Shown here: in pieces, positions 17,313 through 25,160 of the stretch
Layout of the letters: every line of letters begins with the position of its first letter
Numbering within the stretch: position 1 is the stretch's first letter
DNA from: Bacteroidota bacterium
GTDB taxonomy: Bacteria > Bacteroidota > Bacteroidia > Bacteroidales > Porphyromonadaceae
Assembly: GCA_023395395.1 (NCBI GenBank)
Contig: JAEWZH010000014.1
Coordinates: 160,523 to 224,522, forward strand
Direction of reading: 5' to 3'
DNA length: 64,000 nt
Translations under genes and position numbers: made by a program
Notes under the pieces: model-generated
Told to the model about the DNA's origin: nothing
What the model saw: only the letters and a program-made list of their open reading frames with translations
Database searches by the model: none

Positions 17313-18695
17313 ATGAAGAAATATAGATGGATAGTGAGCTTAACGGTACTTGTACTCTTGACTCTGTCTAGCTGTCGAAATAATTCGACACGTTACGAAG
17401 TGCCAGTGAATACTGCTTTCACATTCCCTGGCGAAATTACTGCCAGCTTTCCTGCACCTAAAGAAGAGGGGAAGAAAGCTCTCCCCGATCTCAATTTCCA
17501 TATCGACAATAGGGCTATGCGTGTCTGGAATAAGACACCTCTCCCCTACCAAAGTCAGTTTGATTCTGTAGACCTCAAGATGACGGTGACATCAGAAGCC
17601 GTTATCAAAGTGCTCAATGAGCAGACCAAAAAGGTCGTCGTATTCGACCCGCGCAAGACATCGAATCGAATCGATATGACTGGAGGTAAACTACGCATCT
17701 CAATCGAGATAGACAAGAAACCTACCCTCAACTATGAGATGAGGATAATGACCTATGGGTACAACCCAGATAAGTTTACTTGGACCAAGGAGAGCGCTCT
17801 GCTTCCCGTCGCTGCAGAAGAGGCAAAGGTATTCACCTTCAAAGGGGCTCAGTACTGGCTTGCTCGTACAATAGATGGTACTAGCCAACTATTTGGTTAC
17901 GCTAATGCGACATTTACAGAGATAGAAGGCACTACTCTGCCTGCAGATTTACGCCCAACAACTCTTGTCGTAGATAGCAAGGGAATAGCTTGGATTCTCG
18001 ACAAGACAGGCGCACTCCATAAGAGTAGCGATCTCAAAAGCTGGACTACCCATCCTACCGAACTGGCATTTCTCACCCAGTTGGTTGGTGAAACCAGCAA
18101 GTTGGATGGAGAACTGGTATTTACAGCAATCGGGAGATTGGCAGAGAGATATGCCAGCTATGAAATCACCGAAAGTGGTTTGGTAAATAAAGGTGACCTC
18201 CCAAGTATTTTCCCCATCTCTGATGCCTTTGTGTATACTTACAGCTATTCTGGAGCGACTTCCACAACTCTATTTGGAGGGAAAACTGCCGATGGAAGTG
18301 CAGCGCCAAAGAGCTTCTTCCTCTCTGGGAGCGACAAATGGGGCGTTACACCTTATCAAGCAGATCAACAACCACTCCCAATGAGCGGTGGACTCTTTCT
18401 CCGAACTGAAAAAGACTCTGAGATCTTTGTGATTGGTGGGACATACAAGGACAATAGTGACTCGAGATTAATCAAAAGAAGTTCCGACCGTGGCATTACT
18501 TGGACGGTTCTGCCAGATTTGGAGTCTCCGACAGGAGCATTCCTTGCTCGCCATCATTCATCAGGCTTTGCAACAGGAAGTGGCAATATGCTAGAGATAC
18601 ATGTATTTGGCGGGGTGATAACTGGCAAGCCAACCCGTGAAATATGGCACGGTCTTCTCGATACTACAGGTGGTATTATCAATAGTTGGGAGTAG
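17313..18695 (+). CDS. Lipoprotein with beta-propeller-like body (DUF6242-like)
   Basis: 460 residues. The signal peptide ends LTLSSC, giving a lipid-anchored cysteine near residue 21. The N-terminal part (about 30-150) looks like an immunoglobulin-type domain. The rest has recurring short strands with Trp and Gly (AWILDKTGALHKSSDLKSW, ITWTVLPDL), like BNR/Kelch-type propellers. I believe it belongs to the Bacteroidetes DUF6242 group, but from memory of context only. Its stop is 3 bases before uppS, and uppS is followed by bamA, so an envelope role is suggested by position. No enzymatic motif was seen. Confidence 0.6.
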   Translation: MKKYRWIVSLTVLVLLTLSSCRNNSTRYEVPVNTAFTFPGEITASFPAPKEEGKKALPDLNFHIDNRAMRVWNKTPLPYQSQFDSVDLKMTVTSEAVIKVLNEQTKKVVVFDPRKTSNRIDMTGGKLRISIEIDKKPTLNYEMRIMTYGYNPDKFTWTKESALLPVAAEEAKVFTFKGAQYWLARTIDGTSQLFGYANATFTEIEGTTLPADLRPTTLVVDSKGIAWILDKTGALHKSSDLKSWTTHPTELAFLTQLVGETSKLDGELVFTAIGRLAERYASYEITESGLVNKGDLPSIFPISDAFVYTYSYSGATSTTLFGGKTADGSAAPKSFFLSGSDKWGVTPYQADQQPLPMSGGLFLRTEKDSEIFVIGGTYKDNSDSRLIKRSSDRGITWTVLPDLESPTGAFLARHHSSGFATGSGNMLEIHVFGGVITGKPTREIWHGLLDTTGGIINSWE

Positions 18696-18698
18696 GCG

Positions 18699-19439
18699 AT
18701 GACTGATCAGAACTACATTGCACAGATAGACCCCTCAAGGATTCCTGAGCATATTGCTATCATCATGGATGGCAATGGACGTTGGGCAAAGCAATCTGGA
18801 CATGAACGCACCTATGGACACGAGTATGGAGTAGAAGCAGTTCGCAACGTTCTAAGGGCAGCCAACAAGATAGGCATAAAAGTACTCACTCTGTACACCT
18901 TTTCGGAGGAGAACTGGAATAGACCAAAGGAAGAGGTGGAGGCATTGATGAATCTGCTCGTGAGTGCAATACACAATGAGCTTGAGGAGCTCAATGCAAA
19001 CGGTGTACGACTTGAAGTCCTGGGAAATATTGAAGATATGCCTGAAACTCCAAGAGATACCCTCTTTAAAGCCATCGAAAAGACACGATGCAATAAGGGG
19101 TGTCGCTTGGTATTAGCTATAAACTATTCCGGAAGGTCTGAGATAATTAGAGCCGCAAAACTCCTAGTAGACAACGGAATCAAGGATATCAATGAGGAGA
19201 CGTTGAAACAAAAGCTTTATCTCCCTGAACTTCCCGATCCCGATCTACTCATACGTACTGGAGGTGAGTATAGGGTAAGTAATTTTCTCCTCTGGCAAAT
19301 TGCCTACACTGAGCTTTATTTTACGCCGGTATTCTGGCCTGATTTTAATGCGGATGAATTCTACAAGGCAATAGTAGACTACCAAGGGAGAGAGAGAAGA
19401 TTTGGAATGACTGGTGAGCAGGTGAGCGAAGATAAATAA
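18699..19439 (+). CDS. uppS: Isoprenyl transferase (undecaprenyl diphosphate synthase)
   Basis: 246 residues. The cis-prenyltransferase signature IIMDGNGRWAK is at residues 21-31, with catalytic Asp24. TLYTFSEENWNRP and the C-terminal DLLIRTGGEYRVSNFLLWQ are both intact. It condenses isopentenyl diphosphate onto farnesyl diphosphate to give the C55 carrier lipid for peptidoglycan and LPS assembly. The position between an envelope lipoprotein and bamA is usual in Bacteroidetes. Confidence 0.95.
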   Translation: MTDQNYIAQIDPSRIPEHIAIIMDGNGRWAKQSGHERTYGHEYGVEAVRNVLRAANKIGIKVLTLYTFSEENWNRPKEEVEALMNLLVSAIHNELEELNANGVRLEVLGNIEDMPETPRDTLFKAIEKTRCNKGCRLVLAINYSGRSEIIRAAKLLVDNGIKDINEETLKQKLYLPELPDPDLLIRTGGEYRVSNFLLWQIAYTELYFTPVFWPDFNADEFYKAIVDYQGRERRFGMTGEQVSEDK

Positions 19440-19448
19440 GTTGAGATT

Positions 19449-22226
19449 TTGATGATAATAAGTAATATAATGCCGGGAAGCAAGATGGTGAAGCAAATAT
19501 ACCGACTAGCTATGGCACTCGTGATGGGTAGCTGTATGCTCTCTAGCCTTTATGCACAAGAGGATCAAACTCCTGTAATATCCTACACTCGCCCTGTTGA
19601 AAAAGTAATCGCAGGGATTGAGCTCATTGGCAATAAGAGCTATGAGGAGCAAGTCGTAATCAATATCTCAGGATTGAAGGTCGGGCAGAAAATTACCATT
19701 CCTAGTGAGGAGATAACCAGGGCTGTAAAGAACTACCTAAAAAATGGTCTATTCAGCGAGGTTGGCATCACTGCATCTAAGATTGAGGGAGATTCTGTAT
19801 GGCTGACTATTAATATCGCTGAGCATCCACGACTATCATCACTCAGCATCAATGGGGTCAAGAAGAGCGAGTCTGATGACCTCAAGAAAGGGAAATTACT
19901 TGCTCTCCAACAAGGAACACAAGTCACACCCAACATCATCGACCGATCTAAAATAGAGATCAAACGCTTCTTTGACGAAAAGGGATTTAGCCAAGCAGCC
20001 GTTGAAAGTGTGATCACTCCTGACCCTAATAGAGAGGGCTACGTCAATCTCGATTTTAATATCCAGAAAAACACTAAGACTAAGGTTGAGCAAATCAACT
20101 TCTACGGCAATGAAAAGCTTTCAGACAATGAGCTTCGCAAAGCAATGAAGAAGACCAACGAGCGCTTCGACCTTGGAAAGAGATTCCTATCGAGTTTCCT
20201 AGAGATATTTAGTCAAAAGAAATTCTTAGAGGCAGACTACAAAGCAGACCTCAAAAATATCATTGACCTCTACCATGAGTATGGGTATCGCGACGTTGAG
20301 ATACTCAAGGATACCATCTACCGCCACGACGACAAAAGGATTGCTATCGATATCCATCTCAACGAAGGTGAAAGATATTACATCAAGGATATCAACTTTG
20401 TCGGCAACACGAAGTACTCTTCCTCTGATCTTGAGCGATTGCTAGACCTTAAGAAAGGTGATGTCTATGACCAAAAGAAGCTCAACGATCGAATGGTGGT
20501 GGACGAGGATGCTATCAGCAATGTTTACTCCAACAACGGCTATCTCTTCATCAACATGTTTCCGGTAGAGACAGAGGTAAAGGGTGATTCAGTATCGCTT
20601 GATATACGCATCCATGAGGGTAAACCGGCGACTATCAATAAGGTGACCATTACTGGAAATGAACACGTATATGAAGAGGTCGTAAGGCGTGAGATATATA
20701 CCAAGCCTGGGATGCTCTTTAATCGTCAGTACGTTATCCGTACGATGGAGCAAATCAAAAATATGGGGCACTTCGATCAAGAGAAGATTGCACCGGAGAT
20801 TATCCCAAACGAAGATAGTGGTACGGTGGATATCGCATGGAATCTTGTACCTAAGAGCAATGACCAAGTAGAGCTGTCTATCGGCTGGAGCCAATCAGGG
20901 CTGATACTGATGGCTGGATTGAAGTTCAGCAACTTCTCAATGCGCAATCTCCTTAATCCATCCTCATACAAGGGCTTTCTACCACGAGGTGATGGACAAA
21001 CGCTCTCTCTTCGTGCACAGACTAATGCTCGCTACTACCAGAGCTACAGTGTCCAATTTATGGATCCTTGGTTTGGTCGCAAGCGTCCCAATATGCTCAG
21101 CATTTCTGCATACTACAGTAGACAGACCGACATCAATCGTCGCTATTTCAACAATCAGATGTCTACACTTCAGACGGTAAATCCCTATGGCTACAATCCA
21201 TACGGTTATGGTAGCTATGGTTACAGTCCCTATGGTTACAGCCCTTACGGCTATAGTCCTTACGGTGGATATGGTAGCTATGGTTACAACTACGGCATGC
21301 TGCAAGAGCAATATCAAGCGCTCTACGAAAGTGCTTACGATCCTGATAAGACCCTTGACATGCTCGGTCTCAGCTTTGCGTATGGCAAGCGACTTACATG
21401 GCCAGACGACCGATTCCAATTCCAAGCCGCAATCAATTATACAATGTATAGGATGAAGAACTGGAGTTCGTACTATTACAACTTCGGCATGGAAAATGGC
21501 ACGGCAAATGACATCAACCTCAGCCTGACCCTTTCAAGGAGTTCGATCGACAATCCTATATTTACTCGCATGGGATCAGACTTCTCTCTGAACCTTAGCT
21601 CTACCCTTCCTTACTCATTATTTGATGGGATTGACTACTCTGATTCCAATATTAGTCAGGCAGTACGCAATAGATTTATTGAGTATTACAAGATCAAAGG
21701 CAAAGGGCAAGTCTTTATACCGCTCCTTGACCCTACGACCTACAAGCGTACCCCAGTGCTCATGTTTAGTGCCGAAACAGGCGTCATTGGCAACTACAAT
21801 CAGTATAAACGCTCTCCATTTGGCACCTACTACATGGGAGGAGACGGAATGAGTGGTTATTATGGAGGAGGTTATCTCAACGAGATGATCGCTCTTCGTG
21901 GTTACAGAAATGGTAGTATTTCGGGGGCAACAGGACGTGGTGCTTATGCTTATAGCAAATTCTTTATGGAACTCCGCTATCCTGTAATTTCAGAGAATAG
22001 TACTATGATTTGGATACATGCCTTCGCCGAAGCGGGTAATGCTTGGGAACGAATACAGGATATGAACCCATTCCAGCTTAAACGTTCAGCAGGTGTTGGC
22101 GTCAGATTCATACTACCGATGGTGGGGCTTATGGGTATTGACTGGGGTTACGGTTTCGATGCCCCAGATGGTAGTACCACACGTGGTGGCAGCAATATCC
22201 ACTTTGTCCTCGGACAGCAGTTCTAA
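19449..22226 (+). CDS. bamA: Outer membrane protein assembly factor BamA
   Basis: Up to 925 residues. Translation may begin at 19449, but the ATG at 19485, behind a GGGAAG sequence, gives a cleaner signal peptide ending LYA-Q. Five POTRA-type repeats follow (about residues 50-430, for example VEQINFYGNEKLSD and IKDINFVGNTKYSS), then a C-terminal 16-strand barrel. The end has LMGIDWGYGFD and terminates in GQQF with the aromatic last residue. It folds and inserts beta-barrel proteins into the outer membrane. Odd feature: an early barrel loop holds a 39-residue Tyr/Gly-rich repeat (578-616). Two periplasmic Skp chaperones follow directly. Confidence 0.93.
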   Translation: MMIISNIMPGSKMVKQIYRLAMALVMGSCMLSSLYAQEDQTPVISYTRPVEKVIAGIELIGNKSYEEQVVINISGLKVGQKITIPSEEITRAVKNYLKNGLFSEVGITASKIEGDSVWLTINIAEHPRLSSLSINGVKKSESDDLKKGKLLALQQGTQVTPNIIDRSKIEIKRFFDEKGFSQAAVESVITPDPNREGYVNLDFNIQKNTKTKVEQINFYGNEKLSDNELRKAMKKTNERFDLGKRFLSSFLEIFSQKKFLEADYKADLKNIIDLYHEYGYRDVEILKDTIYRHDDKRIAIDIHLNEGERYYIKDINFVGNTKYSSSDLERLLDLKKGDVYDQKKLNDRMVVDEDAISNVYSNNGYLFINMFPVETEVKGDSVSLDIRIHEGKPATINKVTITGNEHVYEEVVRREIYTKPGMLFNRQYVIRTMEQIKNMGHFDQEKIAPEIIPNEDSGTVDIAWNLVPKSNDQVELSIGWSQSGLILMAGLKFSNFSMRNLLNPSSYKGFLPRGDGQTLSLRAQTNARYYQSYSVQFMDPWFGRKRPNMLSISAYYSRQTDINRRYFNNQMSTLQTVNPYGYNPYGYGSYGYSPYGYSPYGYSPYGGYGSYGYNYGMLQEQYQALYESAYDPDKTLDMLGLSFAYGKRLTWPDDRFQFQAAINYTMYRMKNWSSYYYNFGMENGTANDINLSLTLSRSSIDNPIFTRMGSDFSLNLSSTLPYSLFDGIDYSDSNISQAVRNRFIEYYKIKGKGQVFIPLLDPTTYKRTPVLMFSAETGVIGNYNQYKRSPFGTYYMGGDGMSGYYGGGYLNEMIALRGYRNGSISGATGRGAYAYSKFFMELRYPVISENSTMIWIHAFAEAGNAWERIQDMNPFQLKRSAGVGVRFILPMVGLMGIDWGYGFDAPDGSTTRGGSNIHFVLGQQF
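21180..21296 (+). repeat. In-frame 15-bp tandem repeat inside bamA
   Basis: The DNA repeats a TAyGGyTAyAGyCC-like 15-mer, encoding (N/S)PYGY pentapeptides with GS variants. It is an expandable microsatellite in a predicted surface-exposed loop of the barrel. Confidence 0.85.
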
Positions 22227-22246
22227 CAATTTAGAAAGAAAAAGAA

Positions 22247-22792
22247 ATGAAGAAGACATTAGTAAGACTATTTGCCACAATTACTCTTATGACAGTGGCA
22301 TTTGTAGGAGTTTCTGCTCAGCAACAAGCACAGTCTTCCTACGCGCTCATTGATATGCAGTACTTAATGGAGAAGATTCCGCAATACAAGTCAGCAACGG
22401 ATCAAATCCAGAAGGAGACAGAGAAATGGACTAAAGAGATTACTCAACTCAACGACAAGGCAAAACAGCTTTACATCAACTATCAAAAAGACATAAATGG
22501 CATGTCGAGCGATGAAAGAGTAAAGCGTGAAAATGCAATCGTACAAGTAGAAGAGAAGGCTGTCGAGCTACAGCAAAAGTACTTTGGTCGCACAGGTGAG
22601 GCTGCCAAGTTACAAGAGAAGTTGATCAAACCCATTCAGGATACTATCTACGAGGCTGTCAAACTCATCAGCCAGCGCAGAGGTTACATCATGGTATTCG
22701 ATCGTGCTAGTTCTGTAGGTACTATCGTCTATGCCGATCCTGTGGCAGATATTAGCAATGACGTACTTATGGTACTCGGCATCTCAGAATAA
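22247..22792 (+). CDS. OmpH/Skp family periplasmic chaperone, copy 1
   Basis: 181 residues. A signal peptide (cleavage near VSA-Q, residue 25) is followed by the Skp N-terminal strand SYALIDMQYLMEKIPQY. A long, charged, Gln/Lys/Glu-rich coiled coil runs over residues 55-130, then the C-terminal strand GYIMVFDRAS. Skp forms a trimeric clamp that keeps unfolded outer membrane proteins soluble on the way to BamA. It starts 20 bases after bamA and is followed by a second, shorter copy. Confidence 0.88.
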   Translation: MKKTLVRLFATITLMTVAFVGVSAQQQAQSSYALIDMQYLMEKIPQYKSATDQIQKETEKWTKEITQLNDKAKQLYINYQKDINGMSSDERVKRENAIVQVEEKAVELQQKYFGRTGEAAKLQEKLIKPIQDTIYEAVKLISQRRGYIMVFDRASSVGTIVYADPVADISNDVLMVLGISE

Positions 22793-22839
22793 AAAGGTAG
22801 ATTTGCAACATAATAACACAACTCATAATAAGATTTTAG

Positions 22840-23343
22840 ATGAAGAAGATTTTACTTTCCCTCGTAGCCTTTATGGCTATGCCCCTAATGATGTTTGCTC
22901 AAGAGCAAAAGATCGCAGTTGTTGATGTCAATTCTATCATAATGCAGATGCCAGAGACTAAAGCAATGCAGACTACTCTTGACAACCTTCTCAAGCAGTA
23001 TGAGGACACCCATGTAGCAATGCAGGAGGAGTTCCAAAAGAAGTACGAAGCTTACGAAGCCGAGCGTGAAAGTCTACTTGAGACGATCCGTACCCGCCGT
23101 GAGCAAGAGCTGCAAGATCACGCAAAGCGCATTCAGGATCTTCAGCAGGTAGCTCAGCAAGATTATCAAAAAAAGCAAGTAGAGCTACTCACTCCAATCC
23201 AAAAGAAACTTCAGGATGCCATCACTGCGGTAGGCAATGAAAATGGCTACACTTACATTGTGGATGCTACAACCGTACTCTTCTTGAATAATTCCACGGC
23301 TATCGATGCGACCTCAAAGGTAAAAGCTAAGTTGGGAATGTAA
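22840..23343 (+). CDS. OmpH/Skp family periplasmic chaperone, copy 2
   Basis: 167 residues with a signal peptide ending MFA-Q near residue 20. The start strand is KIAVVDVNSIIMQMPE, the helical arm spans about residues 45-125, and the closing strand is GYTYIVDATTVLF. The two Skp copies differ strongly in the arm sequence, so they may have different clients or form mixed trimers. It is the last gene of the uppS-bamA run, 47 bases after copy 1, and is followed by a strong terminator. Confidence 0.88.
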   Translation: MKKILLSLVAFMAMPLMMFAQEQKIAVVDVNSIIMQMPETKAMQTTLDNLLKQYEDTHVAMQEEFQKKYEAYEAERESLLETIRTRREQELQDHAKRIQDLQQVAQQDYQKKQVELLTPIQKKLQDAITAVGNENGYTYIVDATTVLFLNNSTAIDATSKVKAKLGM

Positions 23344-23365
23344 TTTGAGAGACAATCAAAGATAG

Positions 23366-23401
23366 GAGGAGGTGTTCCGCTTGGGCACCTCCTCTTTTTT
23401 T
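23366..23401 (+). terminator. Terminator after the skp genes
   Basis: GAGGAGGTG (23366-23374) pairs with CACCTCCTC (23386-23394), followed by seven T. Confidence 0.88.
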
Positions 23402-23536
23402 ACGCTCAACAAATATAAATGTCGAAAAATGTGGAGATCTCAAAAAAAAGATGTATGTTAGTAGCTGAATTAACGGAGGGAAGTAACGTGAGATGTGGAG
23501 ATAGATTTTTCAACAACAATAAAAGCCGATTTAATC

Positions 23537-23791
23537 ATGACTAAGACACTTACATTTAATGAGCTAAGAGCGTTTAAGAATAGCTTACCACACGGAGCGA
23601 TTGCAAGAATTGCCGACGAACTAGGACTAAAAGAAGAGACCGTTCGCAATTACTTCGGGGGCAATAATTTTACTGAAGGAGAGCCTACAGGGTCGCACTT
23701 GGAGCCAGGACCTGATGGTGGAATTGTCGTTCTCGATGATCTCACCATCTGGGATAAAGCTCAGGAGATCTTACAAGAGAGTAAGGCGTAG
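23537..23791 (+). CDS. Small HTH-like DNA-binding protein
   Basis: 84 residues from the ATG at 23537; an upstream in-frame GTG at 23495 is possible but less likely. The N-terminal half reads as a helix-turn-helix: HGAIARIADELGLKEETVRN, with a recognition-helix-like ETVRNYFGG. The second half is acidic and Gly/Pro-rich. Similar short proteins are widespread in Bacteroidetes without a known function; regulation or nucleoid binding is inference. It is monocistronic between two strong terminators, so probably independently expressed. Confidence 0.6.
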   Translation: MTKTLTFNELRAFKNSLPHGAIARIADELGLKEETVRNYFGGNNFTEGEPTGSHLEPGPDGGIVVLDDLTIWDKAQEILQESKA

Positions 23792-23818
23792 GCAAACCTC
23801 GCCAAGAAAATGAAAACA

Positions 23819-23861
23819 AGAGTACCTGTCGGAAGAATTCTTCCATAGGTACTCTTTTTTT
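23819..23861 (+). terminator. Terminator after the small HTH-like gene
   Basis: AGAGTACCT (23819-23827) pairs with AGGTACTCT (23847-23855), with an inner GGAAGAATTCTTCC palindrome, then seven T. Confidence 0.9.
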
Positions 23862-23913
23862 ATTCAAATAGCTCCATCAAGATTATTGTACATTCCATTT
23901 CTATGATATTTAT

Positions 23914-23921
23914 TACCTTTG
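23914..23921 (+). promoter_or_regulatory. -7 element immediately before the DUF4230 gene
   Basis: TACCTTTG ends only 7 bases before the ATG at 23929, so the transcript would have almost no leader. No clear -33 TTTG at the expected spacing. Confidence 0.5.
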
Positions 23922-23928
23922 TAGATAA

Positions 23929-24543
23929 ATGAAAAGGATGATTACATACTTCATAATGTTCCTCTCTCTGGTGGCTTGTTCCAAGGAGCCACAGACAGAT
24001 GCACCAATTGCTTCCGTACTTCACGAAGTAGGGAAGCTCGAATTGGTAGAGTACCGTACGGAAGAGATATTTATCATTTCTCCCAAAGACCAAAGTCTCA
24101 AGCCCATAATGACACTGGAGGAAATGAGCAATTACATCAGTGACTTACTTACCATAGGTGACAGAGTAGGTGTCTATTCCTTTGAAAACTACAGCGTAGC
24201 CTACATTGATCTCACGCTCCTCAACCCTCAGGAAATCCATTTCGACACCTCAAAAAAATCCATAGCCATCACCCTACCTGCTATCCAAATAGAGCCCATC
24301 GGGCGGAGTGGCAATATCCGCAAGCTCCACGAGAGAGTAAGCGGACTACAGAAAAGCATCACAAGCGAAGAACGCAAAGAGATGCAGGATCAAGCCTCCG
24401 ATCTCGCCATCAAAGCACTCGCACCTGGCACCTCAAAGTATAAAGAGCTTGTAATGCTGGCAGAGAAAAAAGCCCGTACCTACTTTACAGGAATGCTTCA
24501 CGCAAGAGGGTACAAAGAGGTAATCATCGCATTCAAGTCATGA
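23929..24543 (+). CDS. DUF4230 family lipoprotein
   Basis: 204 residues. A short signal peptide ends LSLVAC, placing the lipid-anchored cysteine near residue 17. The body carries the DUF4230 pattern: an early strand LELVEYRTEEIF, the GDRVGVYSFENYSVAYIDL core, the paired strands KKSIAITLPAIQI, then a charged helix. The function of the family is unknown. The following DUF4230 gene overlaps by ATGA and is in turn coupled to ispG. A start at the second methionine (23938) is also possible. Confidence 0.72.
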   Translation: MKRMITYFIMFLSLVACSKEPQTDAPIASVLHEVGKLELVEYRTEEIFIISPKDQSLKPIMTLEEMSNYISDLLTIGDRVGVYSFENYSVAYIDLTLLNPQEIHFDTSKKSIAITLPAIQIEPIGRSGNIRKLHERVSGLQKSITSEERKEMQDQASDLAIKALAPGTSKYKELVMLAEKKARTYFTGMLHARGYKEVIIAFKS

Positions 24544-25160
24544 AAAAGCCTACTCCATACCTCATCATCGGAGCTTTGCTCCTACTCTTAGGTGCCCTAC
24601 ACTATCGTTCTTGCACAGTGCGCCCTTCAACTTCAGACATACTACTTACGGCATCTGAGGATGCGAGAGAGATGGTTCGCCTTACTTCCCTAGAGGGCGA
24701 ACGGATAGTCCCTGTGACTTACAAAAACGGGGGCATTGCCGCTTTTGGTATCGGGTATTATCGCACACGTATCACCTTTGATGTAGGGCAGATGGAGCAC
24801 CTCATCATTGGTGACACACTCTACCTCCGTATGCCCGAGCCGCAAATACAGATACTGGAGAATCAGCAACAAGGCTTTCGTATCCTCGATGTCTGGGGGG
24901 AAAATATCCTGACACGCTTCCAAGGAGCTCATCTATCATTAGAGTCTGAAAATCAAATGAAAGAGAAGGCGATGAAAACCCTCAAATCCGAACTCCTCAG
25001 AGATGGCTCCATCGAGCGCGCCAAATATCAGGCAAGTGATATGATCCTCAAAATGTTTACCCTGATACCGGGGACCGTGATACTGCTAGATACCACCGAC
25101 CCTTTTCCAAGGATCGACAGACCCATAGATACATATAGACCGTTAGACCAAATAAAATGA
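24540..25160 (+). CDS. DUF4230 family membrane-anchored protein
   Basis: 206 residues with an N-terminal hydrophobic segment (IIGALLLLLGALHY), probably an uncleaved anchor although a cysteine follows at residue 25. The same architecture as its upstream neighbour is visible: AFGIGYYRTRITFDVGQ, then DTLYLRMPEPQIQIL, then a helix rich in Lys and Glu. The two are divergent paralogues, one lipoprotein and one membrane-anchored, and might form a heteromer at the inner membrane (inference). It overlaps both neighbours by ATGA, including ispG at 25157. Confidence 0.65.
   Translation: MKKPTPYLIIGALLLLLGALHYRSCTVRPSTSDILLTASEDAREMVRLTSLEGERIVPVTYKNGGIAAFGIGYYRTRITFDVGQMEHLIIGDTLYLRMPEPQIQILENQQQGFRILDVWGENILTRFQGAHLSLESENQMKEKAMKTLKSELLRDGSIERAKYQASDMILKMFTLIPGTVILLDTTDPFPRIDRPIDTYRPLDQIK

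Noticed and set aside
20979..21425. Minus-strand reading frame of 148 codons inside bamA
   Set aside because: Its Thr/Ile/Val repetition is the antisense of the PYGY repeat.
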